Source: an uncultured Bacteroidales bacterium | GTDB taxonomy: Bacteria; Bacteroidota; Bacteroidia; Bacteroidales; UBA932 | Direction of reading: 5' to 3' | Length of the DNA stretch: 5,444 bases | Assembly: GCA_946062035.1 (NCBI GenBank) | Contig: CAMGTS010000102.1 | Coordinates: 1-5,444 of the forward strand | In this document: piece after piece, positions 1 to 5,444 of the stretch | Numbering within the stretch: the stretch's first letter is position 1 | Layout: every line of letters starts with the position of its first letter | Position numbers and translations under genes: made by a program | Notes under the pieces: generated by a model | Database searches by the model: none | Told to the model about the DNA's origin: nothing | The model's input: only the letters and a program-made list of their open reading frames with translations

Positions 1-497
1 CATTCGAAAAGCTTCGTTCAAACCCTGATTCGATTGAAATACAGGGAGAAATGCAGCTTCTGTCAAAAATAGATTCAGTCGAGACGGAGTTGATAAGGCG
101 TAGAAATCTACATCAGGATCTGCAAGGAAGTGTAAAGATTAAGGCGATAAACGGAGTTAGATTTTCCGAGGAAAACATCTATTATTCTCAAAAGATAGGA
201 AGGTATTACGAGGGTAGGGTTTCGCTTCCGGTGGCTACGGCCAAGGTGCCTTCCGGGTATAGTATGATCATAAGTCCTTCTGATGTAACTATAATATTCA
301 GAGTGGATTACAATATCAAGAAAGAATTCGGACCGGCTGATTTCTATGTCTATGCGGATTATGACCAAGTGGCGAATTCAATGTCAGGCAAGGCGAAGAT
401 CAATTTAAGGGAGATACCGACGGGTGTTTATGGCGTGCATCTTGAGCCACAGTTTGCAGATGCGATAATATTGAACCTTTCAGACCCTGAAAAATAG
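1..497 (+). CDS. YbbR/CdaR-like domain protein, C-terminal part (5' truncated by window edge)
   Basis: The reading frame is open from the left edge (first whole codon at 3) to the TAG at 495-497, giving 164 visible residues. An ATG at 51 is probably not the true start, because the residues before it (NPDSIEIQG) look like the first strand of a YbbR repeat and continue smoothly into it. The pattern fits YbbR repeats: a 'P..v.v.G....l..I..v.T..i.l..l' unit at about fragment residues 8-50, then a second beta-rich unit with SPSDVTI, a Y-rich strand and LREIPTGVYGVHLEPQFADAII near the end. Full Bacteroidales homologues are larger, usually with one N-terminal membrane anchor that would lie outside the window. 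The best-known YbbR protein, CdaR, regulates the c-di-AMP cyclase CdaA in Firmicutes; whether this one does so is unknown. The stop lies 1 bp before coaE, so the two are very likely co-transcribed. Confidence 0.82.
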   Translation, partial: FEKLRSNPDSIEIQGEMQLLSKIDSVETELIRRRNLHQDLQGSVKIKAINGVRFSEENIYYSQKIGRYYEGRVSLPVATAKVPSGYSMIISPSDVTIIFRVDYNIKKEFGPADFYVYADYDQVANSMSGKAKINLREIPTGVYGVHLEPQFADAIILNLSDPEK

Positions 498-498
498 T

Positions 499-1086
499 AT
501 GATAACTTTGGGATGTACAGGAGGAATCGGTTCCGGCAAGAGTTTCGTGAGCAAGTTCTTTGTAAGGAGCGGAATTCCTGTCTACGACTCCGATTCGAGA
601 ACCAAGACTCTTTATGATGAGGATAAGGAACTGCTCAGTGGGCTTGTAAGATTGCTTGGAAGCGGTATCGTTTGCGATGGCAGATTAGACAGAAAAGCGA
701 TGGCTTCCATCATATTCAACGACGCTGCCGTAATGGATAAAATCAGAAAATTTGTCTACCCCTATGTAATGAAGGATTTTACAAAGTGGAAGGAGGGTTA
801 TGTGGGTAAAGTACCTTTTGTCGTGATGGAGTCTGCGGTTCTATTGGAGGATGAATACGTGAGAAATTATGTTGATAAGGTTCTTGTGGTTACAGCCCCT
901 TTGGATGTAAGAGTGGCGAGAGTCATGGAACGGGACGGTGCGACAAGAAATGAGGCATTGGAACGTATATCCAATCAATGGAGTGATGATAAAAGGGTCG
1001 AAATGGCAGATTTTGTCATCTGCTCGGTCGAGGGTACGGATGTTGCTTCGGAAGTCGAAAAGATAATAGGGACAATAAATCGTTAG
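499..1086 (+). CDS. coaE: Dephospho-CoA kinase
   Basis: This cytoplasmic enzyme catalyses the last step of coenzyme A synthesis, ATP-dependent phosphorylation of the 3'-hydroxyl of the dephospho-CoA ribose. The product is 195 residues, close to the usual 195-210. The N-terminus carries a P-loop, GGIGSGKS, at residues 8-15. DSD at residues 30-32 matches the conserved DAD-type substrate motif that follows the second strand. LDRKAMASIIFND matches the family's LDR..L..ivF.d helix. ESAVLLEDE corresponds to the P/S-LLfE segment, and the stretch from VMERDGATRNEALERISNQ to MADFVI is the typical lid and C-terminal helix region ending in AD.vI. The ATG at 499 sits 1 bp after the YbbR stop and puts the P-loop at the expected distance from the start. 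There is no Shine-Dalgarno sequence, so translation may be coupled to the gene upstream. Nothing is missing or odd; the assignment is secure. Confidence 0.96.
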   Translation: MITLGCTGGIGSGKSFVSKFFVRSGIPVYDSDSRTKTLYDEDKELLSGLVRLLGSGIVCDGRLDRKAMASIIFNDAAVMDKIRKFVYPYVMKDFTKWKEGYVGKVPFVVMESAVLLEDEYVRNYVDKVLVVTAPLDVRVARVMERDGATRNEALERISNQWSDDKRVEMADFVICSVEGTDVASEVEKIIGTINR

Positions 1087-1091
1087 GCGAT

Positions 1092-1829
1092 ATGGGATTA
1101 TTCAGGGGGTTGCTTTTCGGTGCTATGGGCTGGGCGATAGGGGGTCCTATCGGTGCTGTCATAGGTGCTATTTTAGGTTCCGCTTCGGGTCGTTCAGATC
1201 GCGCCGCCCGTGCCAGTGGAGGTTCGTCATATTACCGTTATTCTCAGGATGAACAGCGCAACAGCTTTATGATATCCCTGCTTGTGCTGTCGGCAGCGGT
1301 AATGAAGGCGGACGGTAAAGTGCTTCGTTCGGAACTTAATTATGTAAAAGACTTTATAAGAAACAATTTTGGCGCTTCAGCCATGGAAGAGGCGTTAAGA
1401 GTTCTTAAAGAGTTGCTGCAGAAGCAGATAAATGTTCCTGAAGTTTGCGCTCAGATAAAGCTTTTCATGGTGGCCTCCCAAAGACTGCAACTTTTTCATT
1501 ATCTTGTCGGCATTGCGAATGCGGACGGAAATGTCTCTGCGGAGGAGAAAAACCTTCTTTTGCAGATCGCAAGGAATCTCGGACTGAATATGTCTGATGC
1601 GGAGTCGATCCTGTCAATGTTCGCTCCGAAGATAGATCCGTATAAAGTGCTTGAAATAGAGAGCACCGCTACGGATGATGAGGTCCGGAAAGCATATAGA
1701 AGGATGGCGATGAAATTCCATCCCGACAAAGTGGAGACTTTGGGAGAAAAGGTACGCAAGGCGGCGGAGGAAAAATTCAAGAACATTCAGGACGCATACG
1801 AACATATCAAAAAGGAGCGTGGCTTCTGA
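1092..1829 (+). CDS. TerB-like / J-domain membrane-associated co-chaperone (DjlA-like architecture)
   Basis: The 245-residue protein has three visible parts. Residues 1-33 are hydrophobic and very rich in Gly and Ala (GGPIGAVIGAILGSASG), consistent with a glycine-zipper membrane segment. Residues about 56-165 are a TerB-like helical domain with two matching acidic loops, KADGKVLRSE and NADGNVSAEE, each followed by a helix. Residues 182-245 are a J domain starting PYKVLEIESTATDDEVRKAY, with the HPD motif at 210-212 that stimulates Hsp70 ATPase activity. Membrane segment, TerB and C-terminal J domain is the order seen in E. coli DjlA (271 residues), so a DnaK co-chaperone at the membrane is the best inference. 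Its client is unknown. It begins 5 bp after coaE and is probably co-transcribed. An automatic label of 'tellurite resistance' would rest only on the TerB fold and is not supported by context. Confidence 0.88.
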   Translation: MGLFRGLLFGAMGWAIGGPIGAVIGAILGSASGRSDRAARASGGSSYYRYSQDEQRNSFMISLLVLSAAVMKADGKVLRSELNYVKDFIRNNFGASAMEEALRVLKELLQKQINVPEVCAQIKLFMVASQRLQLFHYLVGIANADGNVSAEEKNLLLQIARNLGLNMSDAESILSMFAPKIDPYKVLEIESTATDDEVRKAYRRMAMKFHPDKVETLGEKVRKAAEEKFKNIQDAYEHIKKERGF

Positions 1830-1902
1830 TTGTTTGTGCCCCTGAACGGACTGATTTAACGGGGAATTTTAATTATTTAATAACAACATAACTATTTGTA
1901 CA
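1830..1902 (+). other. 73-bp intergenic leader before the DUF5606 gene
   Basis: This is the longest gap in the window. The first part is mixed in composition. From about 1865 it becomes A/T-rich, running into the ATG at 1903 with no purine-rich Shine-Dalgarno sequence, a leader style common in Bacteroidetes. A TTTG at 1833-1836 could be a -33 element, but no good TAnnTTTG sequence follows at the right distance. CTATTTG at 1892-1898 resembles part of a -7 box but is too near the start codon to be convincing. A new transcript may start here, but the sequence does not prove it. Confidence 0.3.
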
Positions 1903-2463
1903 ATGAAGACTGATTTAGGTAAAGTATTTACTGTAAGCGGTGAACAGGGATTGTTCACCTATGTTGCTCAGGCTGCGAGAGGCGCGATTCTTGAGTCTAT
2001 GTTGACAAAAAAGAGAATGTGTGCGGGTCCGTCTGCGAAGATGTCGGCACTTTCAGATATATCTATCTATACAACGGACGCTGAGGTAAAACTTCAGGAC
2101 GTTTTTGAGGGGATGAAAAAGGTTCTCGGTAATGACGACGCTCCGGCAGGCAAGAGCGCTCCTGAGGTTCTGAAAGAGTTTTTCTCGAAAGCTCTGCCTA
2201 ACTATGATGGAGACAGGTTCTATCCGTCTCACATGAAAAAGGTAGTAGAGTGGTATAACTTCTTGAAAAAGAACGCTTCTTTGGATTTCACGACAGAGGA
2301 GGAGGCAGACGCTTCCGCTAAAGCAGGCCAGTCAGACGCTAAGGAAAACGTGAAGAATGCCGCAAAGGTCAATGCGATGGCATCAAAGGGAAATGCAAAA
2401 GCGTCATCAAAGGCGGCCGGGGTCGCTAAGATTAACGTACCAAGAAAATCCGGTAATAGCTAA
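1903..2463 (+). CDS. DUF5606-like conserved protein of unknown function with Ala/Lys-rich tail
   Basis: I recognise the first 125 or so of the 186 residues as resembling the Bacteroidetes-specific DUF5606 family. Marks are a start of the type 'l...fsVSGeqGLf..vaqa..g.i.Esl..kkr' (residues 8-38), a central segment LSDISIYTTDAEVKLQDVF (50-68), and a later segment ALPNYDGDRFYPSHMKKVVEWYNFL (97-121). The family has no established function that I know of. There is no signal peptide or membrane segment, so it should be cytoplasmic. Residues 135-186 form a low-complexity tail with 14 Ala, 9 Lys, 1 Arg, 7 Ser, only 3 acidic residues and no aromatics, probably disordered and basic. The ATG at 1903 is the natural start because the family's first conserved strand follows at once. 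The stop is 6 bp before rimO, so the two genes are probably co-transcribed. The family call is from memory and needs a profile search. Confidence 0.78.
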   Translation: MKTDLGKVFTVSGEQGLFTYVAQAARGAILESMLTKKRMCAGPSAKMSALSDISIYTTDAEVKLQDVFEGMKKVLGNDDAPAGKSAPEVLKEFFSKALPNYDGDRFYPSHMKKVVEWYNFLKKNASLDFTTEEEADASAKAGQSDAKENVKNAAKVNAMASKGNAKASSKAAGVAKINVPRKSGNS

Positions 2464-2469
2464 TTATCT

Positions 2470-3822
2470 GTGATTCCGGATATTACAGGGCTGTTTAAAC
2501 CGAAAAAGGTTCAGCTGATAAGTCTTGGATGCTCTAAAAACAGAGTCGATTCAGAGAAATTGCTTGCCGTTTTAAACGGCAATGGTATTGAGATTGTGCC
2601 AGAAGAGTCGGATTTCCGCGATTCAAGGCCCGATGTCGTCATCATCAACACTTGCGGTTTTATCGGTGATGCCAAGCAGGAGTCTATAAACGAGATTCTG
2701 AAAGCAGGGGAGGCGAAGAAAGCCGGCCTTGTCGGTAAGATAATTGTATGCGGCTGCCTGTCAGAGCGTTATAATGGAGAATTAGAAGAGTTGCTACCTG
2801 AGGCGGATGCGTTTTTCGGTTCTTTTCAGTGGGATGAGATTGTGGCGTGGTTGGGTCTCGGGCGTGATACGAAAACTCCGATGCTTGACCGTTATCTGAC
2901 TACTCCTAAACATTACGCCTATCTTAAAATTTCGGACGGTTGCAACAGAAAATGTTCTTATTGTGCGATTCCTCTGATCAAGGGAGCGCATAAATCTGTC
3001 CCTGAAGAGGAACTTGTAAGTGAGGCTGAGACGCTTGCGCACAAAGGGGTACGAGAACTGATTCTTATCGCACAGGATACAACCTACTATGGAATGGATC
3101 TCTATAAAAAGAGGACTTTGGGGAGGTTGATCAATAAACTGAGCCTTATCGAAGGCATCGAATGGATAAGGATACACTATTCTTATCCGCTTGCTTTCCC
3201 TGAGGATGTGATACGTATAATGCGCACTAATCCAAAGGTATGTAAGTATCTTGATATTCCTCTTCAGCACTCTTCGACTAAGGTGCTGAAGATTATGCGG
3301 AGAGGTATCGACTCTGAAAGGACACAGGAACTGATCGACAGACTAAGGGCTGAGGTGCCGGGGGTGGCGTTGAGGACCACTCTTATAGTAGGACATCCGG
3401 GAGAAAGAGATGCGGATTTCAGAGAACTTTTGAATTTTGTAAAGCGTAACAAGTTCGAAATGCTTGGTGCCTTCCCGTATTCTTGTGAAGAGAATACTTA
3501 TGACGCTTTGCATTATAAAGACGATGTGCCCGAACGTGTTAAATTGAACCGTTATGACAAATTGATGACTTTGCAGGCGAAGATTTCTCTTGAAAACAAC
3601 CAGAAAAGGGTGGGAACCGTGGAAAAAGTCATCATAGATGATGTAGGCGATGGTGTATTTTATGGGAGAAGCCAACGTGAAAGCCCTGAGGTTGACGGGC
3701 GTATCATAATAAAATACGACACTTCGGAGCGTGACTTTGACCCTGTTGGATTTATTGGTAAATTTGCGGCGGTCAAAATTACCGGCGCAAGCGAATATGA
3801 CCTTATGGGCGAGCTTGCCTGA
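2470..3822 (+). CDS. rimO: Ribosomal protein S12 methylthiotransferase RimO
   Basis: This radical-SAM enzyme adds a methylthio group to the beta carbon of a conserved Asp in ribosomal protein S12 (Asp89 in E. coli), using two [4Fe-4S] clusters. The protein is 450 residues, slightly longer than the usual 430-445. The N-terminal MTTase domain has the three cluster cysteines C21 (LGCSKN), C62 (NTCGFI) and C96 (CGCLSERY). The radical-SAM motif is C158-x3-C162-x2-C165 (CNRKCSYC). A C-terminal TRAM domain starts near residue 380. The NTCGFIGDAKQESI and GCSKN...DSE segments favour RimO over MiaB or MtaB. The start is GTG at 2470: the DUF5606 stop lies just upstream in the same frame, and no ATG, GTG or TTG is better placed before C21. 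That gives a 12-residue lead-in before the first strand. R25 replaces the Leu I would expect in GCSKNLVDSE, a minor change. Confidence 0.95.
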   Translation: MIPDITGLFKPKKVQLISLGCSKNRVDSEKLLAVLNGNGIEIVPEESDFRDSRPDVVIINTCGFIGDAKQESINEILKAGEAKKAGLVGKIIVCGCLSERYNGELEELLPEADAFFGSFQWDEIVAWLGLGRDTKTPMLDRYLTTPKHYAYLKISDGCNRKCSYCAIPLIKGAHKSVPEEELVSEAETLAHKGVRELILIAQDTTYYGMDLYKKRTLGRLINKLSLIEGIEWIRIHYSYPLAFPEDVIRIMRTNPKVCKYLDIPLQHSSTKVLKIMRRGIDSERTQELIDRLRAEVPGVALRTTLIVGHPGERDADFRELLNFVKRNKFEMLGAFPYSCEENTYDALHYKDDVPERVKLNRYDKLMTLQAKISLENNQKRVGTVEKVIIDDVGDGVFYGRSQRESPEVDGRIIIKYDTSERDFDPVGFIGKFAAVKITGASEYDLMGELA

Positions 3823-3874
3823 TAATGTTTGTTCCGGTTAAGGATGAATTATTACGAATATTAAAAATATTGTT
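3823..3874 (+). promoter_or_regulatory. A/T-rich leader before fabG, possible weak promoter
   Basis: The 52 bp between rimO and fabG contain TTTG at 3828-3831, a possible Bacteroidetes -33 element. About 18 bp later is TATTACGA at 3850-3857, which keeps only the leading TA of the TAnnTTTG -7 consensus. From 3847 the sequence is almost all A/T, with two copies of AATATT (3857-3862 and 3866-3871) just before the start codon. No Shine-Dalgarno sequence is visible. The change of function from rimO to fabG makes a new promoter here reasonable, but the motif match is poor and this is a guess. Confidence 0.2.
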
Positions 3875-4621
3875 ATGAAATTACTTGAAGGAAAAGTAGC
3901 TCTTGTTACAGGCGCTGCAAGAGGAATCGGTAAGGCTGTCGCCTTGAAATTTGCGTCTGAGGGTGCCAATATTGCTTTCACCGATCTTGTTATCGATGAG
4001 AATGGCGAACAGACCAAAAAAGAGATTGAGGCTTACGGAGTCAAGGCTTTGGCTATAGCTTCCAACGCAGCGAACTTTGAACAGGCTCATTCCGCTGTAG
4101 AGCAGATTGTTAAAGAGTTCGGCAGAATCGATATTCTTGTTAACAACGCAGGTATAACCAAGGATGGCCTTATGCTCAAGATGACTGAGGCTCAGTGGGA
4201 TGCTGTTATTGCAGTTAATCTTAAAAGTGCTTTTAACTTCATTCATGCCTGCAATCCGGTTATGATGAAGCAGAAGAGCGGTTCTATCATCAATATGTCT
4301 TCAGTTGTAGGTGTTCACGGCAACGCAAGCCAGTGCAACTATTCGGCATCTAAGGCAGGTATGATCGGTCTCGCTAAGAGTATAGCCCAGGAGATGGGAC
4401 GTCGTGGCATCCGCGCCAATGCCGTTGCTCCGGGATTTATCATGACAGAGATGACGAATCAGCTTCCTGAGGAAGTAAAGCAGGACTGGTACAAGAAGAT
4501 TCCTCTCAGAAGGGGCGGTACACCTGAGGATATAGCAAATGTTTGCCTGTTCCTAGCAAGCGACATGTCCTCTTATGTATCGGGTCAGGTCATTCAGGTT
4601 TGCGGCGGAATGATGATGTAA
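3875..4621 (+). CDS. fabG: 3-oxoacyl-[acyl-carrier-protein] reductase, FabG type (short-chain dehydrogenase)
   Basis: FabG carries out the first reduction of the fatty-acid elongation cycle, turning 3-oxoacyl-ACP into 3-hydroxyacyl-ACP. The 248-residue length is typical of classical SDR enzymes. The cofactor loop TGAARGIG is at residues 12-19, NNAG at 90-93, and the catalytic set is N115, S143, Y156 and K160 within SSVVGVHGNASQCNYSASK. The PGFI segment and C-terminal GGM are also present. The overall sequence looks like the Bacteroides FabG type. D37 at the end of the second strand (FTDL) is a residue that in SDRs usually favours NADH, whereas E. coli FabG uses NADPH. C243 stands where many SDRs have Asp in the terminal DGG. 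The protein ends in three Met codons. The YitT gene follows after 19 bp and may share the transcript. Since SDRs are diverse, a different 3-oxoacyl reductase role is possible but less likely. Confidence 0.92.
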   Translation: MKLLEGKVALVTGAARGIGKAVALKFASEGANIAFTDLVIDENGEQTKKEIEAYGVKALAIASNAANFEQAHSAVEQIVKEFGRIDILVNNAGITKDGLMLKMTEAQWDAVIAVNLKSAFNFIHACNPVMMKQKSGSIINMSSVVGVHGNASQCNYSASKAGMIGLAKSIAQEMGRRGIRANAVAPGFIMTEMTNQLPEEVKQDWYKKIPLRRGGTPEDIANVCLFLASDMSSYVSGQVIQVCGGMMM

Positions 4622-4640
4622 TATTTTGTCTGAAAATAGT

Positions 4641-5444
4641 ATGACGGTTTCTTTTAAGACCATTTTTACTAAAGACAATATCAAAACTTACAGCCTCCTT
4701 GTAGCGGGATGTTTTATTTTCGCTTTGGGGGCTGTCCTTTTGATCGAGCCTTACGGCTTTGCCCCAGGCGGGACATACGGTCTTTCGATGGTCGCCCATC
4801 ATCTTTGGGGATGGAGAACTGAGAGTACGGCTCTTTTTATGGATATCCCGCTTCTTGTCCTGGGTATAATGGTCATAGGGCGGAAATTCGGTATCAAGAC
4901 GATGCTATGCACACTGCTGATACCGCTTTTTATGTGGATGTTGCATCAGACATACGGCTATGATTCCATTATAGAAAGAGGGATTTCCGATATGAACAGG
5001 ATGCAGCATCAGCTTCTTGCAGCTATTTTCGGCGGTCTGGTCTACGGTATCGGTCTCGGTATGATTTTCAAGTCAAGAGCGACTTCCGGGGGATCTGACA
5101 TTATATCGATGATAGTCAACAAGTATTTTCATATTTCGATGGGAACCGCAGTTACCATCGTAGACGGACTGATAACCCTTACAACTGTAATCGCTTTCGG
5201 AGACTGGAAACTTCCGATGTACTCCTGGATTATCATATTCATTGAAAGCAAGATGATAGATCTTATCATTCAGGGGCAGCCGGTAAAGACGGTAATGATT
5301 ATCTCCGATGAATATGAAAAAATCAAGCCCGTGATTCTCAATGAGATAAGGAGAGGAGCCACTATTATTCCGGCAACAGGAATGTATAATGAGCCGGCGA
5401 CAACCCTGATCTACACGACCATGACAAGGCGTGAGATGATGACT
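4641..5444 (+). CDS. YitT family membrane protein, 3' truncated by window edge
   Basis: The frame is open from ATG 4641 to the right edge, giving 268 residues with no stop. Family members are usually about 280-300 residues, so only the last few tens are missing. Hydrophobic segments at about 17-36, 63-80, 86-102, 124-144, 168-186 and 193-210 suggest five or six membrane helices. Two glycine-rich motifs typical of the YitT domain appear, PGGTYGLSM at 42-50 and TSGGSDIISMIV at 148-159. From about residue 214 (PVKTVMIISDEYEKI, then GATIIPATGMY) the sequence matches the soluble C-terminal DUF2179 domain. The molecular function of this inner-membrane family is not established; transport has been suggested. 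An in-frame TTG at 4626 is an alternative start, but the ATG gives a normal N-terminus. It lies 19 bp after fabG with no terminator between, so co-transcription is likely. No Shine-Dalgarno sequence is visible. Confidence 0.9.
   Translation, partial: MTVSFKTIFTKDNIKTYSLLVAGCFIFALGAVLLIEPYGFAPGGTYGLSMVAHHLWGWRTESTALFMDIPLLVLGIMVIGRKFGIKTMLCTLLIPLFMWMLHQTYGYDSIIERGISDMNRMQHQLLAAIFGGLVYGIGLGMIFKSRATSGGSDIISMIVNKYFHISMGTAVTIVDGLITLTTVIAFGDWKLPMYSWIIIFIESKMIDLIIQGQPVKTVMIISDEYEKIKPVILNEIRRGATIIPATGMYNEPATTLIYTTMTRREMMT

Noticed and set aside
1092..1829. Tellurite resistance function suggested by the TerB-like domain
   Set aside because: No other ter genes are present, and the TerB plus J-domain arrangement fits a DjlA-like co-chaperone better.
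1831..1837. TGTTTGT just after the stop codons before both larger gaps (about 1831 and 3826), a possible shared regulatory site
   Set aside because: Only seven bases match, the flanks diverge, and no matching -7 element follows at a consistent distance. Probably chance.
1839..1864. CCCC and GGGG pair with an A/T-rich tail after the TerB/J gene, a possible terminator
   Set aside because: Only four pairs close an 18-base loop, the inner bases do not pair, and the following T stretch is interrupted. Too weak to call.
2794..3270. 158-residue open frame on the - strand inside rimO
   Set aside because: It lies wholly within a strongly conserved rimO on the other strand, has no recognisable domain, and its composition looks like a shadow of the coding frame.
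3343..3675. Other - strand open frames inside rimO, fabG, YbbR and the TerB/J gene (108-368, 1499-1786, 1614-1805, 3264-3452, 3343-3675, 3881-4246, 4590-4802)
   Set aside because: Each overlaps a confidently identified + strand gene, is short, and shows no motif, so these are chance open frames.
3857..3871. Two copies of AATATT separated by AAA before fabG, a possible operator or hairpin
   Set aside because: AATATT is self-complementary and expected often in A/T-rich leaders; a hairpin of six A/T pairs with a 3-base loop would be unstable.
1..5444. Mobile elements, CRISPR arrays, tRNA or rRNA genes, phage or defence genes
   Set aside because: Reading both strands showed no transposase or integrase, no spaced repeats, and no RNA gene structure. 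The window is almost fully occupied by ordinary housekeeping genes.

Overview
The window is an ordinary block of chromosomal housekeeping genes from a member of the Bacteroidetes, most likely a Bacteroidales bacterium. Three things support this. The order YbbR-family protein, coaE, then a DUF5606-type protein resembles Bacteroidales genomes. The FabG sequence looks like the Bacteroides type. No gene start has a convincing Shine-Dalgarno sequence; starts are instead preceded by A/T-rich DNA, as is common in this phylum. The genus cannot be fixed from the sequence.

All seven genes lie on the + strand, and coding DNA fills nearly the whole window. Positions 1-497 hold the C-terminal part of a YbbR/CdaR-like envelope protein, cut by the left edge. 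After 1 bp comes coaE (499-1086), the last step of coenzyme A synthesis. After 5 bp comes a protein with a glycine-rich hydrophobic N-terminus, a TerB-like domain and a C-terminal J domain (1092-1829). A 73-bp gap follows, then a DUF5606-like protein of unknown function with an Ala/Lys-rich tail (1903-2463). After 6 bp comes rimO (2470-3822, GTG start), which modifies ribosomal protein S12. A 52-bp A/T-rich gap leads to a FabG-type 3-oxoacyl-ACP reductase (3875-4621), and 19 bp later a YitT-family membrane protein (4641-5444) runs off the right edge.

Spacing suggests up to three co-transcribed groups: ybbR-coaE-terB/dnaJ, DUF5606-rimO and fabG-yitT. A single longer transcript is equally possible, because no clear promoter or terminator is visible. 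The functional links are loose: CoA supply and fatty-acid elongation (coaE, fabG), ribosome modification (rimO), and envelope or membrane functions (YbbR, the TerB/J protein, YitT).

I found no mobile element, CRISPR array, RNA gene, defence system or other novel multi-gene system. The least-explained parts are the DUF5606 protein with its basic tail, the J-domain membrane protein beside coaE, and an Asp in FabG that suggests NADH rather than NADPH use.
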